A stretch of DNA of 64,000 nt from Zerene cesonia (lineage: Eukaryota; Arthropoda; Insecta; Lepidoptera; Pieridae), in contig NC_052104.1 in NCBI RefSeq assembly GCF_012273895.1, positions 8,866,001-8,930,000 of the forward strand. Direction: 5' to 3'. Of the stretch, positions 13,681 through 26,700 are shown in pieces (positions within the stretch are counted from its first letter, which is position 1; each line of letters begins with the position of its first letter). Made by a program: the position numbers and the translations under genes. A model generated the notes under the pieces. It searched no databases and was not told the DNA's origin. It was given only the letters and a program-made list of their open reading frames with translations.

Positions 13681-14610
13681 ATGATATCATCAGATACAAT
13701 TTTACAAAAACTAGAAAACAAAACAATATTATTAACAAATTAAAGTTACCATTAGACAGCTTAATTATACCAATAGCTACTTAATTAACGTTTATATTCT
13801 ATTTGCGTACAAGTAGCCCATTAATAACGTCATATGTTATAGTGTGATATTTATTATCTTTAGGTAGGAGTATTGTTATAACACATTTCCTTAAGTTAAC
13901 TTTATGATATATTGTGCAATTATTATCAACTATTTAATATAAGTACATTTTCGTCCTTTAGGAGTCATGGATAAGGATAAGATTGACGACTGGACTGAAT
14001 AAATGGTAGGGTCTGGACCAGACGCCAAACCAATTATGTTTATTATATTATTATTTATTTTATATAACAACTTTATTATATATTATTTTATAATAACTTT
14101 ATTATATATTATTATACAATGAACATAATCGTTAAGTACATGAAGGTGAAAATCCTAACTGCGGATTCTTAAAACAAGGGATTTGATTTATATTTATTAA
14201 CTAGCTGTTCGCCCCAGTTTCGCCAGTGGTAAGTTACAGCTTCCTCACGGTGAAAGAATTTTAGTAGTTTAGTGAAAACATTGCAAATACATTATCAAAT
14301 ATTCCCTCTTTATATTTCTAAGTTTATTTAGGTTTTAAACGAAAAAACAATTTTTTAACAAAGTTTTTTAAGACAGAATACCGCAAATCTGTTGCGAAAT
14401 AATTAATTTTTTTTTTTAAAGTTGAGTGGGGTCCGAGGGTGTTATGAAACCTTTTCGCGCATACTTGAGTCCATTTAAATAAATTGTTTAAAATTGTTTG
14501 TTTCAATTTGGTGCTGAATATGATTGCGTTTCTTTAAACTGTCTCATTCTGAACGTGTTCCATAGAAGTTCAATTGAAGAGGTAAAATAAGTATATACCA
14601 AACGAGAAAA

Positions 14611-14917
14611 GCAGTGGGGGCTCAGTGGTAAGGACCAAGGACTTAAAATCGACAAGTTGGGATTCGAGACCAGGCGTGCGTGCAGTAAATAAATTGATTT
14701 TTCAATTTATCTGCGCATGTGTAAGATCATCACTGCTCAAAACGATGAAGGAAAACATCGTGAGGAAACCGGCATGTCCAAGAATCAAAAGTTCGATGAC
14801 ATGTGACATCTGGCAACCCGCACTTGGCCAGCGTGGTGGATTACGGCCTAAACCATCATAGGAGGCCTGTGTCCCAGCAGTGGGAACATATATGGGCTGA
14901 TGATGATGATGATGATG
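14611..14917 (+). mobile_element. tRNA-derived SINE, full length
   Basis: GGCTCAGTGGT and GATTCGAGACC boxes at the head, TGATGATGATGATGATGATG tail; AAACGAG occurs at both flanks. Confidence 0.82.
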
Positions 14918-16505
14918 AAACGAGTTACAAAAGTTTGTACCAGAACATCCATTGATTAAATATACATTTTTTTATGGAGCAAGTAAATAAAAATTGTTCG
15001 GCTAATTTTCCTTTATCTAATTACAATAAATTCTGCAATCTGGTTAATTAAATTCTAACGAACATACACACAAAACGTTGAAAAATTCGTCTCTAAAATA
15101 AACCGAATCTTAAATTCATATTTTCCAACGTTTTTTTAATGTTTCAAATTGTAAACAAAGTATAAATACCATTAATTTTAAAATACTATACGCCTAAATA
15201 TACGTATAATATATTAACGAACAGTATCTTTAAATATTAAAAATAATAGCGAGCCGCGAGATTCAATTAGCATCGTATTGTCAAATAAATATCCGGGATT
15301 TACCCAAATTTTCCAGTTCGCTTGATACATAATGACATAAGATTTCAAGAAACGTGCGTAATTAAAGTATTGTATGAAAAACTTTTTTACTAATACTAGT
15401 AAAGTATTATGTTATCTGTGCTAATGTTTACTTTTTGTGATTTGTCATCTTAGCTTCCCTAAGCGACTGTACTAAGTCTATTTAATCTGTTCTGAAGATG
15501 ACTCAGTTATTATTTTGTTTGTTTATTCTGTTATTTAGTTCTGAAGCATTTATGATTTGGGCGGACAAAAGTTTTAATAATTGCAAAATTTTATATTTTT
15601 ATATCAGGAATTAAATTGTAGATAAGGAAGTTTAATGGTTATTACAAAACATTCGTCACATCAAACATCACCTACATTTCGATGACAGTTCAGGTAACGG
15701 TGGATAAAGTTTGTATTGCTAATTATTCATATCATGTTTAAGACGAATCTAGTGTTATATTATGAGTAAATATTTTGAGTTGTTACTGTTACGATGCCCT
15801 CAGGCTGTATAAGATTATCACACGGCGAATTTTTCTTAAATTACACTCAACGTCGATGTGCCAGTGTGTGGGTAAAATTTTGCGTGTGTGTCTCATTCTT
15901 ATTAATAAAACCGTTAATTTAGATTGTCAAAGATGAATTTTACGCATTATCAGCGACTGTATCCCTGAAAACTGTTTGAAGGAACACAGTGGAGTTTATT
16001 CGATAGTTACTGTCGCAGGAGGATGAGATAACCCAGAGCCTGCGACCTAAGGTTTTAATTTATTATGAACATAATTTTCCTGTATTTCTTCTACCTATGT
16101 GGCAGTCCATTGCAACTCCAGCGTGCTAATTAATACAGTTTGTAAATTAAATACATTAACCGTCAAATCAAGTTCTCTATAAGAATTATACAAGTTTCTG
16201 TTGATTGGCTAAGTTGATTTACATTTTCGAATTATATTAATTTACACGTAAGTATGCTTTTTAAATTATTGCTTTTTTAATATTTGATTACCATAATATT
16301 AAATACAATTTGATTGCTTATTTTTTATAGTACGTGCATGCGTTACGTCATCTATTTTAATATATTTTTTTTATGTCACAACGGGCAACTGAGCTGGTGG
16401 TAAGTGATTATTGTAGAGAAAGATATATTGAGCTATTTTATTTTACTTTAGTTTCCATTATAATTAAATATATAAGCACTACATACCATACCAATATATA
16501 AAGTA

Positions 16506-16711
16506 CTACTTGCGCCCCGCGGTTTCACCCGCGTAAGTCCGTATCTCGTAGGAATATCGGGATAAAAAGTTTTCTATATGTTATTCCATTTGTCCAGCTA
16601 TCTACGTACCAATTTTCATTGCAATCGGTTCAGCAGTTTTTGCTTGAAAGAGCAACAAACACACACACATCCTTACAAACTGTCGCATTTATAATATTAT
16701 AGTAGGAAGGA
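16506..16711 (-). mobile_element. Short non-autonomous Helitron, same family
   Basis: The 3' GCGCCCCGCGGTTTCACCC block and 5' TTATAATATTA block are conserved; CTAG is mutated to CTAC. Confidence 0.65.
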
Positions 16712-17030
16712 TGGTAGTATCATAGCTCTTTAAGAAACTTGCAGACAGAACTTAGTAGTGGCGCAAAGTATAATATCGAACCTTATTAGTTTGATTACCA
16801 CTTCTATAAACATTTAAAAGGTTGAGAGGAATTAATGGAGGCATTGCAAGTTCCAGATATCGTAGGTATATATGATGCGATTCATAAGGTAATTGCTGCA
16901 AACTCTTCTTCCTTCGCGACAAGTAATTGACCCCGTTCCTGCACTTAGCGTCAATTAGTGGCCATGTCACGGTCTGGATATTTACAGTTAATGTGAACAG
17001 CATCTGTTGTGTATCAGCACAGTACTGAAA

Positions 17031-17238
17031 CCGCCTCATTGGTACAGTGGTTAACGCGTGAGCGTAGGACCGAGGGGTCCTGGGTTCAATTCCTGGTGGG
17101 GACGCACAAACAAAAATGTCTCGGTCTGGCAGGACATAGAAAGCTGATCACCTACTTGTCCCTAAAGAAAATCGATCAGTGAAACAGATACATCATCTGC
17201 CCCATACCCCACTAGGAGACACGGGACTTCACTTACTT
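17031..17238 (+). mobile_element. Second tRNA-derived SINE family with target-site duplication
   Basis: TGGTACAGTGG A box and GGTTCAATTCC B box, then GTCTCGGTCTGGCAGGACA. Flanked by CAGTACTGAAA at 17020-17030 and 17239-17249; the element is 208 bp. Confidence 0.86.
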
Positions 17239-17365
17239 CAGTACTGAAAGATACTATATACTATAAACTAGTAGTACAGTAGTATAGCGTCTTTGATCTC
17301 ATGTCAGTGAACTTAGCATATTTTTTCCCAGCATATTCTACTTAATTCATAAACGCTAAAGTTTG

Positions 17366-17525
17366 TTTTATGCCATATCGGGCAACTGAGCTCATGAACA
17401 TTCGCAGAGGTAGTGCTTCTGCGAATACGCTATCCGCTTTTAAGGGAAAACGGATATGGAAAGGATAGGAAAGAAGAAGAAGAAGAAAAAGAATGCCCTG
17501 GGATGGGTGGAGAAAAAGAGAGAGG
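17366..17525 (-). mobile_element. Poly(A)-tailed retroelement, 3' part
   Basis: Same family, with an internal deletion; accounts for the long minus ORF overlapping it. A shorter tail fragment is at 16369-16412. Confidence 0.6.
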
Positions 17526-18337
17526 GTTTTTTCAGATTGCAGATAACAGTAATGCAGTAGATTATATACTTCAAAGTTTAAAGCATTATAAAACACACAC
17601 TTAGCTACTGAAGCCGCGTTAAACCTAATTCGAAAACCTAATTCATTAAACATATGTTTAATTTCATTTTGATGATACATATTAAATGTAATATTTAAGA
17701 AATATATAATTGTAAATACATTGTATTGTTTTGTAAGCAATTGCAGCACTATACAAAAACACATTGACGTGCCACCATAGCTTGAAAATTATTTTGTGTG
17801 AAAAAATATGTTTTATAACTTCTAGAACAAATCAATTGCGCAACAACAATAGAATGAGTATATTTCTGTATTTTTTGCACAAGCTATTCAACTCTAACAA
17901 ACACATTTACTAATTAATATTTAAATGTTACTTAGAATAATAAGAACGTCTAGAATATATTATTTCTATTATATAAAAATATAATTCTCTTATCAATATC
18001 ATAGTTTCATATATTTAGCTTCAAAACTTGAGTTAAATGTTAAGATAATAAAAATCATTGAAATAACTTTTAACCCATTTTTCAATTTCCAATTGAAGTA
18101 AACTATTGTATGCTTATGAAACTTTAGTAACAATGCGATATAATGTGGTACTGACCTGATCAGATGATGCAGACACCACGAGAATGACGGAACCCTTCAG
18201 ACGCGAAGTTTTGTTCATGAATTGTGATAGTTATAAACTCCATCATGGTATGACAAATGCATCGAAGTTTGTCTTCCACCGAGGAAATCCTCAAAACATT
18301 ATCTCAAACAGGTCAGACGTGATTTTTTAAAAACTTA

Positions 18338-18497
18338 TGTGGGAGTCAAGCACGCTTCGGCACGAATTGGGGTAGTGATTGGGGACCCGGAGGTCCGTAT
18401 CCTTTTCTTTATCATTCTCCATCCTTTCTTTATCCCTTTCTATTTAAGGCCGGTAATCCATTTGTAGAGGCGGCATGTCGGCAAACGATCTTAAGCC
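18338..18497 (+). mobile_element. Poly(A)-tailed retroelement, 5' part
   Basis: Head TGTGGGAGTCAAGCACGC, then diverged. Confidence 0.6.
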
Positions 18498-19043
18498 CAT
18501 TCAAGTGTATAAGGGTGCTATCACCGACACCAGCATAGTAATTATATAAATTATTTTTTCTCTCTTGAGTGTCTTTAAATAGTTATACAGCGGTTAAATT
18601 GCTTATTTAAATAATTTACGTCGAAAAAACAACGATATTTTTATCACCGTCATACGTGGTGGGAATCTTAAACGCAGTGGGAGGCGAGTCTCCATAAATA
18701 TTTTAATTATTTTAATATTTTTCATTTATGCTTGTTAGATTTACATTACAACAGACAAAGTACATTAAATTAGGTTTTAATTATTTAATTAAATTGAATC
18801 AATGTTATCTTAAGATGCAATATGCAACGCACTTTCTCCTATATGAATTTATTTATCAGTATCATTTAGTGAAAGCCCTTAACCCAATAGTCATAGTTTA
18901 TTTAGTCAACAAAATTACCGTAAAGAGTATTTATTTTATTCGTTCGCAGCCGATACTATGGTAAATATAGACATGACTTTGACCCCGGGGCTAGTATCAG
19001 CAAAAACGTGTTTTGATTATTTTGAAAATATAACACATAGGTA

Positions 19044-19232
19044 CTAGCTGGAAGCCGCCGCGTCACTCGCTGGAAACCCGGGTAAAACTAGCCTATATGC
19101 TAAACCAGACTATAATCTATATCCACACCAAATTTCATATAGATACGATGAGCTGTTTTCACATGAAAGAGTAACAAACATCCATATATCCACCCATACT
19201 CACAAACTTTTGCATTTATAATATTAGTAGGA
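19044..19232 (-). mobile_element. Short non-autonomous Helitron, divergent subfamily
   Basis: CTAG at 19044 and TCCTACTAATATTATAAATG end at 19232 (minus strand), A|T flanked; the middle is diverged. Confidence 0.65.
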
Positions 19233-19901
19233 TGTGCATGTAGTTTCATATTTTAAATAGATTAAACTTCAATAATCATTGTTGTAACTAATATATCTTC
19301 ATTGTATTAACGTCAATTTTAGTTTTTTATCAATATTTATTATTGTCAAGTCGTTAGAAGAGGGCAAGACAGGTCAGGAATAACTACCGAACAGAACTTT
19401 TTTCATCAATGTGTCAAATAATGGTAAAATGTCAATGACATTTGAAATATTGTATGGAAAACGGTTGCCTGGATTTGTATACATGTCCCGTCGATGGTGT
19501 GCTATCATCATTGGTACTAGAAAATACCACTTAATTAAACGAAACGGCGCTCAACATTTCTTATATGAATTTTTTCTTGAAATCTAGATAGAACTTTTAC
19601 TGGGTGAACCAAATGTTATAACTCTTTTTTTATTTGAAAGCTGATTTGTCCCATTTAAATTAGATCTAATTTGATTTCTCTAATCTAATTTGATATTTCG
19701 TAATTTGTTAACGATGTATACAATTGTTACTTATCTAATAGCGGTCGCATCTACGCTTACCAAGAGGCGATAGCCTGCCACCGATGCCTGCACTGTTGTT
19801 AATAAAAAATCAATTTCTAGTGATAAGTAATTTAAACAATGAATTAGGATATCTAAAAAAGGTTTAGAACAGTTTGACGTATACGCATTTTTTACACTAT
19901 A

Positions 19902-20053
19902 CTAGTTTTATCCCGCGGTTCCACCAACGTCACATATATTATGATATAGTCTTCCTCGATAAATCAACAAAAATTAATTTTTAATTTGAACCAGTACTTT
20001 TCGGATCAGCGCGATCAAACAAACAGACTTACTCTCCAGCTTTACATAGTATC
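19902..20053 (-). mobile_element. Helitron, decayed, second subfamily
   Basis: CTAG at 19902, CCCGCGGTTCCACC block, and interior similar to 31591-31750 on the minus strand. Confidence 0.5.
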
Positions 20054-20065
20054 AATGGCAGAATG

Positions 20066-20392
20066 ATTTTTTTTTTTTTTTTTATGTTACAGTCGGCAAT
20101 GGAGCTGGTGGGACGCCTGATGGTAAGCGCTACCACCGCCCATGAACATTTGGAGAGGCATAAGGTCCATTGCAGACCTTACGCCTCTACAAATGGATTG
20201 CCGACTTTTCGGGAAGAAATTAAGAAAGGATTGGCGATAGGAATAAAGGAAAGGACTGGGAAGGGTAAGGAAAAGGATATGGGCCTCCGGCTCCGGTGAG
20301 TGGGGAATTTCACGCCGGTCTTCTGTGGGGGTGTGGTACTTCCCCGGTGCGAGCTGGCCCAATTCGTGCCGAAGCGTGCTCGACTACCACAC
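20066..20392 (-). mobile_element. Poly(A)-tailed retroelement, near full length
   Basis: On the minus strand it begins TGTGGTAGTCGAGCACGC and ends in poly(A) (T run 20066-20083). No pol III boxes or ORF were seen: a SINE or LINE 3' end, unclassified. Reference copy for the copies below. Confidence 0.75.
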
Positions 20393-21355
20393 AAAAATGA
20401 ATTGAATTGATGAATAAATGACAGATCTTATAGAATGAAACAACACGCCTCTAATGAAAATAAAAACTTTAATAATCACATTTCTCTCCTGTCCTTGTGC
20501 CGATAGCTTATCTCTGAAGCCACTCCAATACAATGACACACTTTTTTTATCCGGAAATTTATCTAGCTTCCTATTATTTTATGAGCACTAGAAACTTCCA
20601 TCGAGAGGTCGGTAACATTTAATAACATCGTTTATACATATTTGTTAAAAATATTAGAATAATGAATGGTGGATATGACTTTAAATGCAATCGAATCGTA
20701 TTTGTACTTTCTATCTTACAGTATATATTATCGTGTATATATGAGATTTTTTATTAGACTTTAACTGTATATTGTTTAAAAATGTATCATTTATAAAGTA
20801 TATCGAACGCTATAAAACTAACTAACTAACAAACTACTATGTATACATTCTATTCACACAAACTATCTTTAGTATTTGCATATATGTACTATATTTTTCA
20901 AACAAATGAACAGTAACATTAACACCCCAAGCAAAGAGTAATTAACACCTGAACGCAATTTTTTGCCATATACAGTTTAAGGAAATAAACGTGTATGTTT
21001 TTTCTATTTTTATAATCCACTAATGGAGCAGTGTGAATGAAAACATACTCGTAAATGTTATAGTCGTATGCTTGCTTAATTCGTATAATATGCAAACAAA
21101 TAAAATTGTACACTTTTTGTGGTGCTTCTCAACGGTAGCCCAAAGTGCTGTTACATCTTAGCACAGAGGCGTGGGTGAACTGAGGGTTCACCCTGGAAAC
21201 CCAGGTCGTGCCTTGGTCGCCTGCGGGTACGAGTGGGGTCGGTTCACGGGTAATATGCGATGGCCTGTGTCACCAACGGATTGGGATGGGATTTAACATT
21301 TTATTGGGCTAAGGTAGGAGGTTCTATGTCGTCTTTAGTCTTCGAACGACGCATT

Positions 21356-21449
21356 TGCAGATGCACTACCTCTGCGAATGTTCATGGGTGGTGGTGATCG
21401 CTTACCATCAGGCGAACTACTTGCTCAGTTGCCCGCTATAACATAAAAA
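21356..21449 (+). mobile_element. Poly(A)-tailed retroelement, 3' part
   Basis: GTTCATGGGTGGTGGTGATC to GACATAAAA-type end. The GC-richer 21125-21330 just before it is unexplained. Confidence 0.62.
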
Positions 21450-23766
21450 ACGGCAATTTTACAAAATGACGTGATAAGTGACAAAATCAAATTCTGTCTT
21501 TGTTTACGCGGGTTTAATCGAAAGTGAAAAGGTAGAAATTTAAAATGCTATTCATGATTATTAGTATGATAATTGCACTGTGACATAAAATGCCTAAGTG
21601 CAGGTACAACACAGCTTAAGAATAAGCTTTTACTAACTAATCTTAGTAAAAATTCAAAATACCTCTCAATCCTTCACATAGTACAGTGAAACCATAACTA
21701 AGTTGCAAGTCAGTCAAAATAATAAGAATTTAAATATACACTTATATTATGATATTATACATTTGGGAATTAATTACAGTTGGTGTAAAAATCTCATATC
21801 GTTTTTCATTTCTGAAGCCTCAATTTCATAAGCCTTAACATAATGATGAGCAAAAAAATATAAACATTGTAATTGCTAAATTTTTATGACAGGCGTTTTT
21901 AAATATAAAAAGAATAGGCCGTTTATAAAATACCTCATATACAACTTCACCATTCATGAAAAACCTTACATTGGTATTTTCTTGACTTTTAAATTTTTGT
22001 CACCATATAAAATATAAATGAATATGTTCGGCCTCTTACAGGATTCCATTATTTACCGTTTACAAGGCTCAGTGAATTACTTAAGAAATTATAAATCCAA
22101 TAATATATTTATTCTGTTTGCATAATAGGTGATAGGTATTTAACTATAGAATAACAACTATTTTTATCAGATAACAACTCCAATACATTACGAATATCAT
22201 AAAACATGTGATGCATTATAATCTTATCCGTTGAACAAAATACATATTTTCCATAAACCAAATAAAGCTACTTTGGTACAATTCGACAATGCGATTATCG
22301 CAGTTGTAGGAGATTTTGGCCATGAATGGATTTCTAAATATTGGTATAGATCTGTTATCTGTAGTTGATAATTCAACTCAATTAAATTGTAGGCGTGATT
22401 AAATAAATATTTTTATAGTAATTAAAGACTTTTTTCAACACTTGTGCGCAAGGCAGTTAATTATTATTATCATTTATTTATCCACTTCAATACAGATGAT
22501 GGCTTGAAGCTTGGGAAGAAGATGGGATTATGTTATTATGAATTTATAAACCCATGTCAAACATACCTAAATATTAAGACTTTGTCAGCCAAAACTACCA
22601 ACATCCGGAAAAATACTCAACATATCAATTGCGTAGAAATAGGTGGAAGCAGTTCGCGAACACGGAAAGTCTGAAAATTTCTAAACACTCGCATAAAATT
22701 AAACATAATAACAAACAATGCCAAGGAAATACTGATTATTGAGTTATTACTTAGATATTATGCTACATTCAAGAAAAATCTAATTATTATAATTATTTGA
22801 ATAAAAAATGTTGGAAATTAAAAAGTAAATTGTTGACATTATTTATAAAAACAACTTATACTACTAACACATAACCTCAATTTACCAAAACATTAAAATC
22901 ACGCACTGAATTATGATTTATGTATATATCATGCCATTTGTTTTATAATCTGAGCTCATTCTGAGCCTAACAAATAGCATTAAACACATTCACACAGGAA
23001 ATTGTCGAATTTATTTCATGACAGTTCTGCAATAAATAAAATATTGAATTGAAACAAAATAATGTTTTCGTTCTTACTGATAAATTCTTAGGCATTCCAC
23101 TTTCCAAATTCCATTTTTAAATTTTTCTCCTTTTTTACACTGCCAGAATTGTTTCAAATATCTTGACATGTTTAAAGTAAATCTGTTAAAATCTGTGTGT
23201 AAGAATGTACTCAAATGGTTTTTTAAAATTAATATTTCTGTTCAGTAGAAAGACAATAGATATTGCAACAAAAGACCTTGGCTTTCATTATTATATTTTC
23301 CTTTATATTCATAAATATCTCAATCCGTTATACACGTAATAATGGTTTTAACAACGACTCTTAGATTATTATCCCAAACATTATGTCTACATCAACGGCT
23401 TTCACCAATTGCAAATTAAACAATATGTGCATTAATTAATGGAAATAATAACATACAATACGGCGCCTTATTTCTTTAGCAATAAAGTACAATACAATAT
23501 GTTATTTATATCAACAACGCATGAAAATGTAGATAGGGTTTACCCGTCTAACGAGCTAGTCTACCACGCGAATTGATACTGAACGCATGTGCTGAATAAA
23601 AACAATTTTTTCATTCGATCGATAAATAAATCACAATCTTTGTTTTCCAAACTTTTCGTGTATAAATAGTGAACGCATCTATATATTTAAAACTGTTCTT
23701 TTAATTAACGGAACAATTTGTTACCTGTATTAAAAAAAATTCGCGCCAACCGACTTTTTTTCTATT

Positions 23767-26700
23767 ATGAATTTTATATCACTGACAGTTTCGTCTTTGG
23801 AGAGTCATTGTTTTATTGTTTATAGTGTTTTGATCGTGTTTTTTATCGGCTTCACAGTGTTTCACAAGAATAGAATAGAGACACGCCGAAATAGAATTGG
23901 CGATAAGAGGAGGGATGCGCCAAATATTTATAAGGATGGAAAAGGTCAGTTTGTATTTGTTTATTGTATCTGTTTGACAATAGCTTAAAATTTTAAAGAA
24001 CCGTGTATGTTATAAATAATACACAGTATATACAATTGCAATTTTTATACTTCAAGGTTTTTTTTTTGGTTTATAAATGCAAAATTTAACTTTTTTGTCT
24101 TTTTTCAATTTATTTTTATCTGCTATAGTTATATATCGAATATATAATACGTTATTATCTTTTTATAGCAAAAATATATTAGTTTTTTCGAACTCTAACT
24201 ATGTAATGTAATATAGCACATTAATTGATAAATTTTGCCAAATCAAATTTGATTTAACTTTGAAGTTGAAGACATTTAGATTCTCACGCGCAATTTATTT
24301 AAGTGTATTTGTATTCAACTATGCATCCAGCACACCTTGGATTCGCAATAAACAAACGAAACGAATGAATTTTTACTACCATCTCCATACAAGATACCTG
24401 CAACGAGAAATATTTTTGCCATATGTAAAAACATTATTACGGATTTTTACAACATGTAAAATAATTTGAATTTAAAAACATTGTTTTGAAATTCTAACCA
24501 GAATTTCTTGAAATAATTAAATATGATGGCCATCAAGTTCATAGAAATTCAAAATTTAAAATGTAGCTATAATTTTTTGGGAAGAAAAATATATAAATAC
24601 TTGAATGGAATGCGTATTAGACCTAGTAAGCACCTAATGCTTGTTTTAATTAAAACGTGTAAGATTAATGAAAACCACTTCGAAAAATGATTCACATTAT
24701 AGTGCAATCAAAATCAGCACGAAGCACTGTAAACACAAGCAAGCAAAAAGCAAATGAGTATGTCCTTTTTTATCGCAATATTCGTGTGGGAATATTGCAT
24801 AAAGCTACCTAATTTATTCCTCATTACATCAGCTATCTGCTTATGAAAGTCCCGTCAGAATCGGCCCTGCCCTTCCAGATTAGCCTAAACAAACAGACGG
24901 ACAAATATGGTAAAAAAAAAAATTTTGGTGTGTGTTTCGTATGTTTATATACCATATAGTTAAAAAGTGTTATTTCAATATTACAAACAGACACTCTAAT
25001 GTTATTTATATTTATCTATAGATTATAAACAATCACTGAAAGCTATCTTGAGTACATACCCAGTCTCAGTAAAAGTTTGGCCCTTTTCAACCAATCCAAA
25101 AAAAGAGGAGTTTCTTGATTCGGCTGTATTCTTTTTTGGGTTTTTTGTTAGAACTTCGACTGCACATTTTTTATTTCTTTGAAAGCGAAAAATATCTTAG
25201 CATCCATTTAACAAATTAATGAATTTATTTGATCTGGCGTTGAGATTTACAGAGCATAGGGTCCGAGTTCTTATCTTGGTTGGACTTATTTTTGTATTTT
25301 CTTATCAAAAGGGCATCAAATATGTATCATGATACACATTTACGTAGGTAAACTAAGTAATTAAATCAAATTAACTAACTCATCGTTATATAATACCCAT
25401 AATTATGTATGGTTTACCATAGTCTGATAGAATCGTCTATAAATTGTCAATTACTTGCATTGCATATTTCCCTTTGCCTCAAGCTGACGTAGGATTTCTC
25501 GGTAAGACGTAGGTATGAAGGTTAATCGTATCAAAGAAAATCGTATTAACAAACTAGACTACTAAGAAGTTAATAAGAAATAATTTTTTTTCCATTTTAT
25601 ATTATTGTCAACTGATTAATTTACTTTATAAACTCCTATCGCGCTATATTATATCTAATTATGACATTAATTTGTAGGTATTATATAGAAATAAGGAATA
25701 AAAGGATGGCCAGTTAATAATTGCATCTGAATTTAGAAAAACTAGTGTGATATTCATATCAAATGTTTTTAATTTCCACTATAATATACATATGCAATTC
25801 TCGTGTCGCAGCGTTAGTTACCATACTTCTCCGAAATGGCTGGACAGATTATCATTAAAGGACTGTGAATCGGCTAACATCTATTTTCATACCCCTAAAG
25901 GATAAGAGTTAGACAGAACAGCGATCGCCGGGTCAGCAAGTATCGACAAAAAATGCAATGTGTCATTAAAATTAAAAACGAAGTAATAAACTGGTCTCGA
26001 AAGAGGGCCGCAAAAAATACAAAGGTCAATTTAATCCAGCATTGTAGCACATATTTTATCCAACGCGAAGACATCGAGACTAATGACCGCGGGCACAGAT
26101 AATAAATACTTTACAAGTATGACAGGATATATAGCAGAGCCAGTCCGAGCCGTAACTGGCAGAGAAATCTTATATTTAGTCTTCCTCGAAACAATTTCTA
26201 TGAAATGTGTTTATTTCAACGTGTTCGCTGATAAAATATTACCGGATGATTCGCGCGTTTATCTTTGAGATATAAATATTTTTTCTGTACGTTTCTTTTT
26301 ATGTGTTAGTTGCCAAAGGTGCTAGTATGTACCCTGATGGTAAGCGATCAGCATCGCCCATAAACATTACCTGAGGCTCTATGCCTGTGCAAATGGATTT
26401 CCAACTTTAGTGTATAACGGATAAGGAGAGGATTGATGGAGGGAACAAAGGAAAGGATTGGGAAGAGTAAGGAAAAGGGCCTCCGGGTCTCCCAATCACC
26501 ACTCGAAAAAGAGTTGAATGCTATTATTTCACGCCGATCTTCCCTGGGGGTGTGATACTTTCCCCGATGCGAAATGACCCAATTCGTGCTGAAGCAAGCT
26601 TGACTTCCACAATATAAATTATTACATATTATACGTTATTTAATCTAAATAAATAAATCTTAAACTTCATTTTTTAAAGTGCCGCTTACGACATATACCT

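Larger units (their letters stand above)
10209..23766. other. No gene identified between the first-exon candidate and Iyd
   Basis: Contains the SINEs, Helitrons and poly(A)-tailed copies listed. 21460-23766 shows nothing recognisable before the first exon of Iyd. The 131-codon frame at 11834-12229 is unsupported. Confidence 0.5.

Noticed and set aside
17031..17110. tRNA gene
   Set aside because: A and B boxes are present, but the sequence continues into a SINE body with target duplications, so it is a tRNA-derived element.
17342..17764. 140-codon minus-strand frame
   Set aside because: Half of it is the reverse of a poly(A)-tailed repeat copy.
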